Positions 10,674-19,687 of a stretch of DNA of 64,000 bases are shown one piece after another (within the stretch, counting starts at the first letter, position 1; every line of letters starts with the position of its first letter). Position numbers and translations under genes: made by a program. The notes below the pieces were generated by a model. That model was given only the letters and a program-made list of their open reading frames with translations, had not been told where the DNA came from and did no database searches. The DNA comes from Streptococcus mitis (GTDB lineage Bacteria > Bacillota > Bacilli > Lactobacillales > Streptococcaceae). The DNA lies in assembly GCF_000722765.2 (NCBI RefSeq), contig NZ_CP028415.1, forward strand, positions 874,501-938,500, in the 5' to 3' direction.

Positions 10674-10937
10674 ATGGCTTCTAAAGATTTCCACGTAGTG
10701 GCAGAAACAGGTATTCACGCACGTCCAGCAACATTGTTGGTACAAACTGCTAGCAAATTTGCTTCAGATATCACTCTTGAGTACAAAGGTAAATCAGTTA
10801 ACCTTAAATCAATCATGGGTGTTATGAGTCTTGGTGTTGGCCAAGGTGCTGACGTAACTATCTCAGCTGAAGGTGCAGATGCAGATGACGCTATCGCTGC
10901 AATCTCAGAAACAATGGAAAAAGAAGGATTGGCATAA
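10674..10937 (+). CDS. ptsH: Phosphocarrier protein HPr
   Basis: 87-residue central PTS phosphocarrier. His15 ([10 protein letters not shown]) receives phosphate from EI. The Ser in [11 protein letters not shown] (~46) is the HPr kinase/CcpA signalling site. It supplies LacF and the Dha system (through DhaM) encoded in this window. RBS GGAGAG precedes the ATG, and ptsI follows after 5 nt. Confidence 0.97.
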   Translation: MASKDFHVVAETGIHARPATLLVQTASKFASDITLEYKGKSVNLKSIMGVMSLGVGQGADVTISAEGADADDAIAAISETMEKEGLA

Positions 10938-10942
10938 GGACA

Positions 10943-12676
10943 ATGACAGAAATGCTTAAAGGAATCGCAGCATCTGACGGTGTTGCAGTTGCAAAAGCAT
11001 ATCTACTCGTTCAACCGGATTTGTCATTCGAGACTGTTTCAGTCGAAGATACAAACGCAGAAGAGGCTCGTTTGGATGTAGCTCTTGAAGCTTCTCAAAA
11101 CGAGCTTTCTCTTATCCGTGAGAAAGCTGTAGGTACGCTTGGTGAAGAAGCAGCTCAAGTTTTTGACGCTCATTTGATGGTTCTTGCTGACCCAGAATTG
11201 ATTGGTCAGATTAAAGAAACAATCCGTGCTAAGAAAGTCAATGCTGAAGCAGGTCTTAAAGAAGTGACTGACATGTTCATTACTATCTTTGAAGGCATGG
11301 AAGACAACCCATATATGCAAGAACGTGCAGCGGATATCCGCGACGTGACAAAACGTGTATTGGCAAACCTTCTTGGTAAAAAATTGCCAAACCCAGCTTC
11401 TATCAATGAAGAAGTAATCGTCATTGCGCATGACTTGACACCATCTGATACAGCTCAATTGGACAAAAACTTTGTAAAAGCTTTTGTAACAAATATCGGT
11501 GGACGTACAAGCCACTCAGCTATCATGGCACGTACACTTGAAATTGCAGCTGTATTGGGAACAAATAACATCACTGAAGTGGTTAAAGACGGTGATATCC
11601 TTGCCGTTAACGGAATTACTGGTGAAGTGATTATCAACCCAACAGATGAACAAGCGGCAGAATTTAAAGCAGCTGGTGAAGCTTATGCTAAACAAAAAGC
11701 TGAATGGGCACTTTTGAAGGATGCTCAAACAGTGACTGCTGACGGTAAACACTTCGAGTTGGCTGCTAACATCGGTACTCCAAAAGACGTTGAAGGTGTT
11801 AACAACAACGGTGCAGAAGCTGTTGGACTTTACCGTACAGAATTCTTGTACATGGATTCTCAAGACTTCCCAACTGAAGACGAACAGTATGAAGCATACA
11901 AGGCTGTTCTTGAGGGAATGAATGGTAAACCAGTCGTTGTTCGTACAATGGATATTGGTGGAGATAAGGAACTTCCTTACTTCGATATGCCACATGAAAT
12001 GAATCCATTCCTTGGATTCCGTGCCCTTCGTATCTCTATTTCTGAAACTGGAGATGCAATGTTCCGTACACAAATCCGTGCCCTTCTTCGTGCTTCTGTT
12101 CATGGTCAATTGCGTATCATGTTCCCAATGGTTGCCCTTTTGAAAGAATTCCGTGCAGCTAAAGCAGTTTATGAAGAAGAAAAAGCAAACCTTCTTGCTG
12201 AAGGTGTTGCAGTTGCGGATGACATCCAAGTTGGTATCATGATTGAAATCCCTGCAGCAGCGATGCTTGCAGACCAATTTGCAAAAGAAGTAGACTTCAT
12301 GTCAATTGGTACAAACGACTTGATCCAATACTCAATGGCGGCAGACCGTATGAACGAGCAAGTTTCATACCTTTACCAACCATATAACCCATCAATCCTT
12401 CGCTTGATCAACAACGTTATCAAGTCAGCTCACGCTGAAGGTAAATGGGCTGGTATGTGTGGTGAGATGGCTGGTGACCAAAAAGCTGTTCCACTTCTTG
12501 TCGGAATGGGCTTGGATGAATTCTCTATGTCAGCAACATCTGTACTTCGTACACGTAGCTTGATGAAGAAATTGGATACTGCTAAGATGGAAGAGTACGC
12601 TAACCGTGCCCTTACAGAGTGTTCAACAATGGAAGAAGTTCTTGAACTTCAAAAAGAATACGTTAACTTCGATTAA
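10943..12676 (+). CDS. ptsI: PTS enzyme I
   Basis: 577-residue PEP-dependent kinase that phosphorylates HPr. Domain order: N-terminal HPr-binding helices and phosphohistidine domain (His in [13 protein letters not shown]), linker, then a TIM-barrel PEP-binding domain with [21 protein letters not shown] and the active-site Cys in GMCGEMAGD. Cotranscribed with ptsH. Codon use is strongly biased, as expected for an abundant protein. Confidence 0.97.
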   Translation: MTEMLKGIAASDGVAVAKAYLLVQPDLSFETVSVEDTNAEEARLDVALEASQNELSLIREKAVGTLGEEAAQVFDAHLMVLADPELIGQIKETIRAKKVNAEAGLKEVTDMFITIFEGMEDNPYMQERAADIRDVTKRVLANLLGKKLPNPASINEEVIVIAHDLTPSDTAQLDKNFVKAFVTNIGGRTSHSAIMARTLEIAAVLGTNNITEVVKDGDILAVNGITGEVIINPTDEQAAEFKAAGEAYAKQKAEWALLKDAQTVTADGKHFELAANIGTPKDVEGVNNNGAEAVGLYRTEFLYMDSQDFPTEDEQYEAYKAVLEGMNGKPVVVRTMDIGGDKELPYFDMPHEMNPFLGFRALRISISETGDAMFRTQIRALLRASVHGQLRIMFPMVALLKEFRAAKAVYEEEKANLLAEGVAVADDIQVGIMIEIPAAAMLADQFAKEVDFMSIGTNDLIQYSMAADRMNEQVSYLYQPYNPSILRLINNVIKSAHAEGKWAGMCGEMAGDQKAVPLLVGMGLDEFSMSATSVLRTRSLMKKLDTAKMEEYANRALTECSTMEEVLELQKEYVNFD

Positions 12677-12683
12677 TGTGATT

Positions 12684-12712
12684 AACCTTGTAACCTAGTT
12701 GCAAGGTTTTTT
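12684..12712 (+). terminator. ptsHI terminator
   Basis: Stem AACCTTGTAAC (12684-12694) with GTTGCAAGGTT (12698-12708), loop CTA, one T-G pair, then a T run. Confidence 0.88.
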
Positions 12713-12808
12713 GACGCATTTTGGGAAAGTATAGTCTAATAAACTCCACTTTTCAATGGTTCAGAGGCATGGTATAATAGGGGAAACAAATAGAATAAGA
12801 GAGAAATC

Positions 12809-13303
12809 ATGTCTAAAGAAATTGATATTGAGTACTACCACCAGCTAGCCTTACAAAAGCAGAAGGAGCATCGAAAAGTTTTAGCCAATTTAAAGAAAAA
12901 GCCACCAAAAAATCTAGATAAGATAGCCCAGCAGATTCACCAAGAAGTCTTTACGGAGATTGATTGTACCGCCTGTGCCAACTGTTGCAAGACATTGGGG
13001 CCTGACTTTAAAGAAGCGGATATTACACGAATCGCCAAGTATTTCAAAATGAAATTGCCGGCCTTTGAAGCGGAGTTTCTGCAGGTAGATGAAGATGGTG
13101 ATAAGGTTTTTAAATCCATGCCCTGTCCCTTTTTAGGAGGAGATAATCTTTGTTCCATCTATGAAGTTCGTCCCAAGGCCTGCCGAGAATTTCCTCATAC
13201 AGACCGCAAAAAGATCCATCAAATCAACCATTTGACGATTAAGAATACTTTGACCTGTCCGGCAGCCTACCTCTTTGTTGAGAAATTAAAGGATAAGTTG
13301 TAG
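12809..13303 (+). CDS. YkgJ-family cysteine-cluster protein
   Basis: 164 residues with the YkgJ/CxxCxxCC signature CTACANCCK at ~52-60 and further cysteines in CPFLGGDNLCSIYEVRPKAC. This family is predicted to chelate zinc or iron, or to carry an Fe-S cluster; its substrate is unknown. A TG-extended -10 (TATAAT, 12773-12778) lies 30 bp upstream and RBS AGAGA precedes the ATG. It is monocistronic as far as can be seen. Confidence 0.82.
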   Translation: MSKEIDIEYYHQLALQKQKEHRKVLANLKKKPPKNLDKIAQQIHQEVFTEIDCTACANCCKTLGPDFKEADITRIAKYFKMKLPAFEAEFLQVDEDGDKVFKSMPCPFLGGDNLCSIYEVRPKACREFPHTDRKKIHQINHLTIKNTLTCPAAYLFVEKLKDKL

Positions 13304-13360
13304 AGATTTAAAGGATAAAAAATCTCTAATAATAAGTAGTAATATGAAGGGAGTACTCCT

Positions 13361-13900
13361 GTGCCTAGACCGAAAACAAAAGAGGAGCTAATGCTGGCCT
13401 CTAAGGAAAACTATGAAAAGCTCAATCGTTTCATCTCCCAACTAAGTGAAGATGAGCTACAGACTCCATTTGATTTTTCAAGAGACCCAAAGAAAAAAGA
13501 AGCTCACTAGAAAAGGGATGAAAATCTACGGGATGTCTTGATCCATCTTTATGAATGGCAGCAGTTACTTTTGACTTGGGTACATTCTAATCAAAAAGGT
13601 CACGAAAGACCTTTTCTCTCTGAACCTTATAATTGGAAAACTTATGGGGAAATGAATGTCGCTTTTTGGAAGAAGCACCAGAAAACCTCCTTAGAAGAAG
13701 CGACTAGACTCCAAGAACAATCACATAGGAAGGTTTTAGAGTTGATAGAAGTTTTTAGCAATGACGAACTCTTTACCAAAGGTGTCTATAAGTGGACGGG
13801 AGGAACAAGTCTAGGTTCCTACTTTGTTAGTAGCACCTCCAGTCACTATGATTGGGCTCTGAAAAAACTCAAAGCTCATCGGAAGAATTGTAAAGGATAG
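13361..13900 (+). pseudogene. ClbS/DfsB-family four-helix protein, amber-interrupted
   Basis: A GTG at 13361 opens a DfsB-like frame (PRPKTKEELMLASKENYEKL). It meets an in-frame TAG at 13508-13510 (codon 50), then continues in the same frame for ~130 residues with typical family segments (LRDVLIHLYEWQQLLL, YNWKTYGEMN, YKWTGGTSLGSYF). The context EAH-stop-KRDENLRD suggests TGG to TAG at the usual Trp. These proteins resemble the colibactin-resistance hydrolase ClbS; the native role in streptococci is unknown. A fragment could start internally but would lack helix 1. Confidence 0.82.
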
Positions 13901-13952
13901 ATGGACTATTTGAAATAGAAAGAATGAGTTCTTTTAAACGTAAGATAAAAGC

Positions 13953-13980
13953 AAAGGGCTATCAAGTGATGTAGCCCTTT
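13953..13980. terminator. Bidirectional terminator between dfsB-like gene and dhaQ
   Basis: Stem AAAGGGCTA (13953-13961) and TAGCCCTTT (13972-13980), 10-nt loop, A/T-rich on both sides. Confidence 0.82.
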
Positions 13981-13997
13981 TGAGTTATATAAGCAAA

Positions 13998-14987
13998 TTA
14001 CCATGCAAATGCTGTCGTTGGAGCATTGAGCGCTTCTAACCACTGTTTATTTTTTACGGGGCAAAGAGTTACGGATATACCTGCCATATCTAGACTGGTC
14101 ATAAATGTTCCTGATTTTATAAAGGTAATAGTGACTCCTTCAATTTCTAAGAGTTGAAGGAGATCATTGATAAATATGCCCATTTCTAAGTTGCTGGTAG
14201 TGCCTAGATTATTTACAAGCAATATAAAATGATCACCCTTTTTCCAATGATAGTGCAATCTTAATTTACTTATAATTTCATTTGCAAGGATTTCCGATGA
14301 TTGGAATGGGACGATACGATAACCTTCTTCGCCATGTATCCCAATACCATAAGAAATATTTCCTTCTTCCAAGTTAAATAGTGGAAGGGTGGCTTGGGGG
14401 AGACTAGCAGATTTCGTTGCAAAGCCAATTGTTGCGATTTCGGGAGCAAGCTGATGACCTAAATCAGTTAGTTGCTCGATGTCGGCACCATTCTGAGCTG
14501 CATATCCTAGGACTTTATGAAGTAAAATAGTCCCTGCAAGCCCTCTTCCTCTAATTTGAAATCTATTGTGAGGTTCAATTGAAATATCGTCGTGTGCTAG
14601 ACTATAGCCAACTTTAATTCCTTCTTTTCTAGCAGTGTTAATGGCCGAGCTAAATTCTTTGATGTCTGCTTCGAAATTTTTTACAATGATGAAGACACCG
14701 TGACCATTGTTTAAAAAACGAATGGACTCTAAGATTTCAGTTCTTGTGGGAGGAGTAAATAATTGGCCATAGATAGCAGCAGTAAGCATTCCTTCTCCCA
14801 CATATCCAATATGAGCAGGTTCGTGACCGGAACCTCCACCCGACAATATTGGAACCTGATGAGGATTGCGATTTTTTTGATAGACTAAAGGTAAGGTAGG
14901 GTGTTTTTCTAATTCAGGATGACTGCTGACAGTTGCCGAAATGTAACTTGAAATAATTTTCTGTTTATGATTTGAAATAAATGTCAT
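13998..14987 (-). CDS. dhaQ: DhaQ, DhaK-like coactivator of the Dha operon
   Basis: 329 residues, same length and fold as DhaK, with the Dha-binding motifs retained (GGGSGHEPAH; Asp in NFEADIKEF; His in GIGIHGEEGY). In Lactococcus lactis such a paralogue next to a TetR-type gene is DhaQ, which binds dihydroxyacetone and works with DhaS to activate dhaKLM. Here it overlaps the 3' end of dhaS by 4 bp and is divergent from dhaKLM, so DhaQ rather than a second kinase subunit is preferred. Confidence 0.85.
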   Translation of the reverse strand: MTFISNHKQKIISSYISATVSSHPELEKHPTLPLVYQKNRNPHQVPILSGGGSGHEPAHIGYVGEGMLTAAIYGQLFTPPTRTEILESIRFLNNGHGVFIIVKNFEADIKEFSSAINTARKEGIKVGYSLAHDDISIEPHNRFQIRGRGLAGTILLHKVLGYAAQNGADIEQLTDLGHQLAPEIATIGFATKSASLPQATLPLFNLEEGNISYGIGIHGEEGYRIVPFQSSEILANEIISKLRLHYHWKKGDHFILLVNNLGTTSNLEMGIFINDLLQLLEIEGVTITFIKSGTFMTSLDMAGISVTLCPVKNKQWLEALNAPTTAFAW

Positions 14988-15513
14988 TGTGGTCTCTTTC
15001 CAATAATTGTCATGATTAGAAAGTCTGGTTGTGGAACTGGACTTTTTTTATTGACGTAAGCTTTCACGATTTCGGCTAGAGCATGTGAATGATAGTCTAA
15101 CAAAAAACAAGTATAAGCAGATGAATCGATATCAATCTGACCATATTCTCTTAAAATTTTTGATACAAGCAAGCGACAGTAGCTGATAAAGTGATCATAG
15201 AAGTTATTTTGCCCTTGAATATCAAAAAGTTGAATATAAAAGTCACGCTCTTGTTCGAAATAAAAAATAATTCTTGTAATAGTTTTTGGCCCGAAATGAA
15301 GTCCAAGTTATTGGTGATATACTCGGTTAAGTCATTTTCAAATATCCAGTCTAGCAGTTCATATTTGTCAAGAAAGTGATTATAAAAGGTCTGTCTACGA
15401 ATGCCAGCTGATTCCATGATATCCACAATAGAGATTTTGTCAAATTCTCTAGTAGCTAATAGGTCTCTAAATGCCTTGGCAATCCGTTTTTTTGTAATAA
15501 ATGATGATGCCAT
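14984..15513 (-). pseudogene. dhaS: DhaS transcriptional activator (TetR-type), frameshifted
   Basis: The N-terminal ~85 residues encode an intact TetR HTH (KKRIAKAFRDLL..IVDIMESAGIRRQTFYNHF). Then the frame is lost at a run of six A (plus strand 15262-15267). Adding one base restores LFFYFEQERDFYIQLFDIQ and a continuous ~176-residue DhaS ending at 14984. As read, translation ends at 15151 with a scrambled tail, removing most of the ligand/DhaQ-binding domain. Either a real knockout, a slippage-prone tract, or a sequence error. RBS AAAGG precedes the ATG. Confidence 0.85.
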
Positions 15514-15575
15514 AGGAAGCCTTTCTGTTACTTACTTCATTTTACCAAAAAAATGTTTTAAATGGGTTTAAAAGG

Positions 15576-15597
15576 GGACAAATAATAGAATCTGTCC
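15576..15597 (+). promoter_or_regulatory. DhaS operator
   Basis: GGACAAAT - 6 nt - ATCTGTCC, a 22-bp site whose outer arms (GGACA/TGTCC) and spacing equal the published L. lactis DhaS site (GGACACAT-N6-ATTTGTCC, from memory). It ends one base before the dhaK -35, the position expected for an activator. Confidence 0.83.
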
Positions 15598-15598
15598 C

Positions 15599-15627
15599 TT
15601 ATCAGCCAGCAGTAAAAAATATATAAT
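15599..15627 (+). promoter_or_regulatory. dhaKLM promoter
   Basis: -35 TTATCA (15599-15604), 17-bp spacer, -10 TATAAT (15622-15627), 40 bp before dhaK. Confidence 0.75.
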
Positions 15628-15666
15628 GAAAGCGAAAACAAAGGTTGATGCCGAAAGGAGTTTCTC

Positions 15667-16656
15667 ATGAAAAAAATTATAAATGAACCGACACAAGTTG
15701 TTGATGAAATGTTGCAGGGATTGTCATTCATGCATGATGACTTGGTAGAACGCTTAGATGGTTTTGATGTCATCGTTAGAAAGGCAGAAAAGACAGGAAA
15801 AGTTGGTCTCATTTCAGGTGGAGGTTCAGGACATGAACCAAGTCATGCTGGTTTTGTAGGAGATGGAATGTTGTCTGCTGCCATTTGTGGAGCAGTCTTC
15901 ACTTCACCTACTCCGGACCAAATTTTAGAAGCCATTAAGGCGGCTGATGAAGGTGCTGGAGTTTTCATGGTCATCAAGAACTATTCTGGTGACATTATGA
16001 ACTTTGAAATTGCACAAGAACTTGCTGAAATGGAAGGTATTGATGTAGCAAGTGTTGTGGTTGATGATGATATCGCTGTTGAAAATAGTCTCTATACCCA
16101 AGGGCGTCGAGGTGTTGCAGGTACTATATTAGTCCATAAAATTTTGGGTGATGCGGCTCGTTCCGGTAAATCATTATCTGAAATGAAGGACTTGGCCGAC
16201 AAACTTGTCTTAGAAATTAAAACAATTGGGCTGGCCCTGTCTGGAGCAACCGTTCCTGAGGTTGGGAAACCAGGTTTTGTTCTAGAAGATGATGAATTTG
16301 AATATGGTGTTGGTATTCATGGTGAGCCGGGATATAAGAAAGAGAAAATGCAACCTTCAGCACAATTGGCCTCAGAATTGGTTGAAAAACTATCTGAAGG
16401 TTTCCGACTTAAAGCTGGAGAACGCTATGGCCTCCTCATTAATGGTTTAGGAAGCACTCCTCTTATGGAACAATACGTATTTGCAAATGATGTGGCAAAA
16501 TTGCTCCATGAAAAAGGTGTTGACTTGGCGTTTAAGAAAATTGGAAACTATATGACATCAATTGATATGGCTGGCTTGTCATTAACATTGATTCGATTGG
16601 CAGATGATGAATGGTTGGATGCTCTAAATGCACCTGTTACTACACCAGCTTGGTAA
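15667..16656 (+). CDS. dhaK: PTS-dependent dihydroxyacetone kinase, DhaK subunit
   Basis: 329-residue subunit that binds dihydroxyacetone covalently and presents it to DhaL-ADP for phosphorylation to DHAP. Substrate residues: His in GGGSGHEPSH, Asp in NYSGDIMNFE, and the hemiaminal His in GIGIHGEPGY. RBS AAAGGAG is upstream of the ATG. First gene of dhaKLM, divergent from dhaS-dhaQ. Closely similar in layout to DhaQ, implying duplication. Confidence 0.95.
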   Translation: MKKIINEPTQVVDEMLQGLSFMHDDLVERLDGFDVIVRKAEKTGKVGLISGGGSGHEPSHAGFVGDGMLSAAICGAVFTSPTPDQILEAIKAADEGAGVFMVIKNYSGDIMNFEIAQELAEMEGIDVASVVVDDDIAVENSLYTQGRRGVAGTILVHKILGDAARSGKSLSEMKDLADKLVLEIKTIGLALSGATVPEVGKPGFVLEDDEFEYGVGIHGEPGYKKEKMQPSAQLASELVEKLSEGFRLKAGERYGLLINGLGSTPLMEQYVFANDVAKLLHEKGVDLAFKKIGNYMTSIDMAGLSLTLIRLADDEWLDALNAPVTTPAW

Positions 16657-16677
16657 GGCTCAAGGAGGAAATGTCGC

Positions 16678-17253
16678 ATGAATGTTGAACAAGCTCTTGA
16701 ATGGATGAAGCTTTTTAATGAAAAGATTCAAGAACAGAAAGATTATCTTAGTGAGCTAGACACCCCTATAGGAGATGGAGACCACGGTGGAAATATGGCG
16801 CGTGGCATGGCTGCAGTTATGGAGAACTTAGAAGGAAAGCAATTTGAGAGCAGCAGTGATGTTTTTAAGCTTGTCTCAATGCAACTGCTGAGTAAGGTAG
16901 GCGGTGCTTCTGGTCCTCTGTATGGCTCTGCTTTTATGGGCATGGCCAAGGCTGATTCAAATTCGAAATTAGAAGAAATCTTACAAAGTGGTTTGGATAT
17001 GATTGTCAAACGTGGGAAAGCAGAAGTTGGAGAAAAGACAATGGTTGATGTTTGGACTCCTGTTATTGCTGCCTTGTCTGCTGGCCAATTGACTCAAGAG
17101 GTTATTGATAAGGTAGTGAATACTACCAAAGATTTACTTGCAACTAAAGGAAGGGCATCTTATGTAGGAGAACGTTCTCTTGGACATATTGATCCTGGAT
17201 CATTCTCATCAGGATTACTCTTTACTGCTCTTTTAGAAAGTGGGGTGGTTTAA
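16678..17253 (+). CDS. dhaL: Dihydroxyacetone kinase, DhaL (ADP-binding) subunit
   Basis: 191-residue helical-barrel subunit holding ADP as a cofactor that is rephosphorylated by DhaM. The Mg/nucleotide aspartates are in DTPIGDGDHGGNMARG (~26-41), with GGASGPLYGSAFM and the C-terminal GERSLGHIDPGSFSS also conserved. RBS AAGGAGG. The stop overlaps dhaM by one base (TAATG). Confidence 0.94.
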   Translation: MNVEQALEWMKLFNEKIQEQKDYLSELDTPIGDGDHGGNMARGMAAVMENLEGKQFESSSDVFKLVSMQLLSKVGGASGPLYGSAFMGMAKADSNSKLEEILQSGLDMIVKRGKAEVGEKTMVDVWTPVIAALSAGQLTQEVIDKVVNTTKDLLATKGRASYVGERSLGHIDPGSFSSGLLFTALLESGVV

Positions 17254-17627
17254 TGGGAAGTATTGGTCTTGTTATCGTTTCACATTCCAAACACATTGCA
17301 GAAGGTGTTGTTGAGCTGATTAGTGAAGTAGCTAAAGATGTTCCGATTACTTATGTAGGAGGAACTGAAGATGGAGGAATTGGAACTAGTTTTGATCAAG
17401 TAGATAGGGTTGTTTCCAAAAATCCAGCAGATACTTTATTAGCCTTTTTTGATCTAGGTTCTGCTAAAATGAACTTAGAAATGGTGGCTGATTTCAGTGA
17501 TAAAAGTATCCTCATCAACAGGGTTCCAATTGTAGAAGGTGCCTATACTGCAGCTGCTCTTCTTCAAGCTGGTGCAGAACTGTCAGTTATTCAAACACAG
17601 TTGTCGGAGCTTGAAATCAATAAATAA
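17253..17627 (+). CDS. dhaM: Dihydroxyacetone kinase phosphotransfer subunit DhaM (EIIA-Dha)
   Basis: 124-residue mannose-IIA-like domain that accepts phosphate from HPr and regenerates ATP on DhaL. The active His is in LVIVSHSKHIAEG (~11). GGTEDGGIGTSFDQV and the LLAFFDLGSAKMN segment are typical. It is the single-domain form of Gram-positives, without fused HPr/EI, so it depends on the general HPr. Confidence 0.92.
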   Translation: MGSIGLVIVSHSKHIAEGVVELISEVAKDVPITYVGGTEDGGIGTSFDQVDRVVSKNPADTLLAFFDLGSAKMNLEMVADFSDKSILINRVPIVEGAYTAAALLQAGAELSVIQTQLSELEINK

Positions 17628-17709
17628 GGAATTTTACTATAACTCTTTTTATAGGTGGGCTATTGATTATCTCAACTATCAAATTTTAAGTAAAAAATTT
17701 CAAAATCAG

Positions 17710-17738
17710 AAAGGGATTGCTTTGGGCAGTTCCTTTTT
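17710..17738 (+). terminator. dhaKLM terminator
   Basis: AAAGGGATTGC (17710-17720) pairs, with G-U pairs, to GCAGTTCCTTT (17726-17736), followed by T residues. Confidence 0.7.
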
Positions 17739-18270
17739 AATGTAAAAGGAGTAGAATCATAGAGTTTCTAAATTGAGAATCAATCAAAACTGATTGTGAT
17801 GGGACTATTCTAGCTTTAGAATTCTTTAAAAATTAACATTTAAGGCAATCAATTACTTAGAAGAGTACAAAAACATTTAGTTTATAGGAATTCTAAACCT
17901 AGAATTGCATGGATATTTATGAAGTTAGAGTATTCGATAGTTAAGATTGTTCTATTCTGAAAGATTTGAGCTGTCAATCTTCTAGAATAGTAGTTTGCCA
18001 ATGAATTTTGTTGAAAGATTCCTTGTTTTATGGTAGTCTAAAGTAAAAGAAAGCCCTACCATTATATTTGTATCTTTAATCTGACTTGATTTAGGTCTAG
18101 AAGAGGGATAGATATTTGGGATTTTAAATAACAATTATATTTTTACTTGCAAAAAATGTATTTCAACTTTACCTAATGTAGAAGAAGGAAATATCATAAA
18201 ATGCTTATGACTTGTTAGAAAGAGAATGTAAGCTAAAAATGGATTCTCTTTACATATTAGGAGTAGGTAG
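17739..18270. other. AT-rich intergenic region with an imperfect palindrome
   Basis: 532 bp without a convincing gene. The one clear structure is a near-perfect inverted repeat at 17952-17990: CTATTCT-GA-AAGATT and AATCTT-CT-AGAATAG around a 9-nt loop. No tRNA, BOX or RUP unit was recognised. Confidence 0.5.
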
Positions 18271-19002
18271 ATGAGTAATCTAGAGTCAATTCGTAAAGCG
18301 CATATCATCGTGTGGGGTGCCTATCTATTTTTATCATTAAGGGCGTCGCTAATTAGCAGCACAGAGTATTTCTTGCTTATTTTTTTAGCGTTTCTCTATT
18401 CGATAGTATCGCTCCCTATATATTCAGTGAAAAATAAAATAGTATCTATCTGCCTAGCCATAAATTCGATTCTGTTAATGAGTTTCCCGATTTTAATCAA
18501 TAAATATTTCCCAGGAAACGTTTCTACTTATTTCGTATTAATAAGTATTTTTATCCTGGAGTTCTTAATCTTTAATAAAATTGGTAGAGACTTTGATACT
18601 AGATTAGCTAGTGAATATAGGAAAATCAGTCAGTTTAAAAGTAAGATGTCTCAATCTCCTTGGATAAAATATTTTGAGATTTCTAGTTTTATATTAACTA
18701 TATTTCCATTTATTCTTCATGGTACAGTTGCTAATCGTGTATTTGCTCTTATCTTTTTGATAAAAATTTGTGTAGATACTACGATAAAGGTTCTATTAAA
18801 TAGAATCTTTAATTCAAGTGAGATGATGAAAAGGAGGATATTTTCTCTTTTTGTACTAGATTTGATAGTCTATTTATTTTTAGACTATGTTTTAGTGATA
18901 CAAAAAGACGTATATCTGTTTTCAATTCTACTAATTTTTTCTAATTTCTCACTTCCCTTTATCAGAGAAAAAGAGTATGAATTATTTAAAAATAAGAAGT
19001 GA
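18271..19002 (+). CDS. Multi-pass membrane protein of unknown function
   Basis: 243 residues with about seven hydrophobic segments (near 10-30, 32-52, 58-75, 83-103, 133-152, 157-175, 192-232) and a short basic cytoplasmic loop (~108-130, with KISQFKSKMSQSPW). AGGAG lies 7 nt before the ATG. I do not recognise a family. It stands upstream of a decayed double-glycine leader peptide and small membrane proteins, so an immunity or export-accessory role in a former bacteriocin locus is possible but only by context. Confidence 0.7.
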   Translation: MSNLESIRKAHIIVWGAYLFLSLRASLISSTEYFLLIFLAFLYSIVSLPIYSVKNKIVSICLAINSILLMSFPILINKYFPGNVSTYFVLISIFILEFLIFNKIGRDFDTRLASEYRKISQFKSKMSQSPWIKYFEISSFILTIFPFILHGTVANRVFALIFLIKICVDTTIKVLLNRIFNSSEMMKRRIFSLFVLDLIVYLFLDYVLVIQKDVYLFSILLIFSNFSLPFIREKEYELFKNKK

Positions 19003-19151
19003 GATAGATATGGTTAAATCTTACTTCTCTTTAAAATCAAATCAGGTAGAGAAAGGATATCTTATCTAGGTAACAAAGTGCTTTAAACGCAGTCGACGAT
19101 TACTTATTAGAGAACTATCCTAACCATGCAACGTTAAAGAGGAGAAATCTT

Positions 19152-19256
19152 ATGAAACTCGTATCACCAAATAATTATGTTGCTATTGAGTAAGAAGAGA
19201 TGAGGTGTCTTGATGGGGGATTATCTCTACATAAAGACGGGGGAATGTTACAGTAA
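19152..19256 (+). pseudogene. Broken double-glycine-leader (bacteriocin-like) peptide gene
   Basis: A strong RBS AGAGGAG (19138-19144) 7 nt before ATG opens MKLVSPNNYVAIE, then TAA (19191-19193). The same frame continues EEMRCLDGG|LSLHKDGGMLQ to a TAA at 19254. Ignoring the first stop, the residues before Gly-Gly fit the GG-leader pattern: hydrophobic at -12 (I), E at -8, M at -7, L at -4. The putative mature peptide is cut to ~11 residues, so the gene is doubly disrupted. The leader assignment is pattern-based. Confidence 0.6.
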
Positions 19257-19301
19257 ACGTAGCCATTGCTTATTTTATGGGCAAGTTCCATATTGATTAG
19301 T

Positions 19302-19457
19302 ATGTATCTTATACCTTTTATTAAAACTGAGAATAAATTTTGGGAGATACTTTTATTTATTTTAGGTGTATTGCTAATTGGAATTGCGTTATTAAGTCAT
19401 AAAAAATTAAATTTTGGAAATAGCGTTAGTGAGAATAACAGGATGATAGTATTATGA
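19302..19457 (+). CDS. Small membrane protein (possibly truncated)
   Basis: About 51 residues from ATG 19302, with two hydrophobic helices separated by KTENKFWE. The frame extends upstream to a TTG at 19266 directly after a TAG. No proper ribosome binding site is visible, so this may be the tail of a degraded gene. It overlaps the next ORF by 4 bp. Function unknown. Confidence 0.4.
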   Translation: MYLIPFIKTENKFWEILLFILGVLLIGIALLSHKKLNFGNSVSENNRMIVL

Positions 19458-19666
19458 TGGTTGTTTTAATTTTGATGGTTGTGGTGTTTTTGTATTATGT
19501 AATTACAGAGTATTTTCAGAATAGTTATATTGACTGTATACTATTTCTAACATTGCTGATTTCTCATTTGATATGGGATTACTATTTTTTGCCCATTGAA
19601 GTTTTAGTGGCATTAAGTGGAGTAAATTTGCTGTCAAGATTATTCAAAAAAATGAGAAGTCAATAG
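19454..19666 (+). CDS. Small two-helix membrane protein, unknown
   Basis: 70 residues: hydrophobic 1-17, a polar turn (TEYFQNSYIDC) and a hydrophobic stretch ~28-58, ending in a basic tail (RLFKKMRSQ). It overlaps the preceding ORF by an ATGA-like junction, suggesting coupled translation. Small membrane proteins next to GG-leader peptides are often immunity proteins; that is inference only. Confidence 0.45.
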   Translation: MMVVLILMVVVFLYYVITEYFQNSYIDCILFLTLLISHLIWDYYFLPIEVLVALSGVNLLSRLFKKMRSQ

Positions 19667-19687
19667 ATTTGTTAGTGGATTATAAAG

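Noticed and set aside
11516-12277. 253-residue minus-strand ORF opposite ptsI
   Set aside because: Shadow of a highly codon-biased gene, Cys/Phe/Ser-rich nonsense composition.
13998-14987. Second catalytic dihydroxyacetone kinase subunit
   Set aside because: It is paired with a TetR-type gene and divergent from a complete dhaKLM, which fits the DhaQ coactivator better.
18020-18065. TGGTAG/CTACCA hairpin
   Set aside because: A six-base stem with a long loop is expected by chance in AT-rich DNA.
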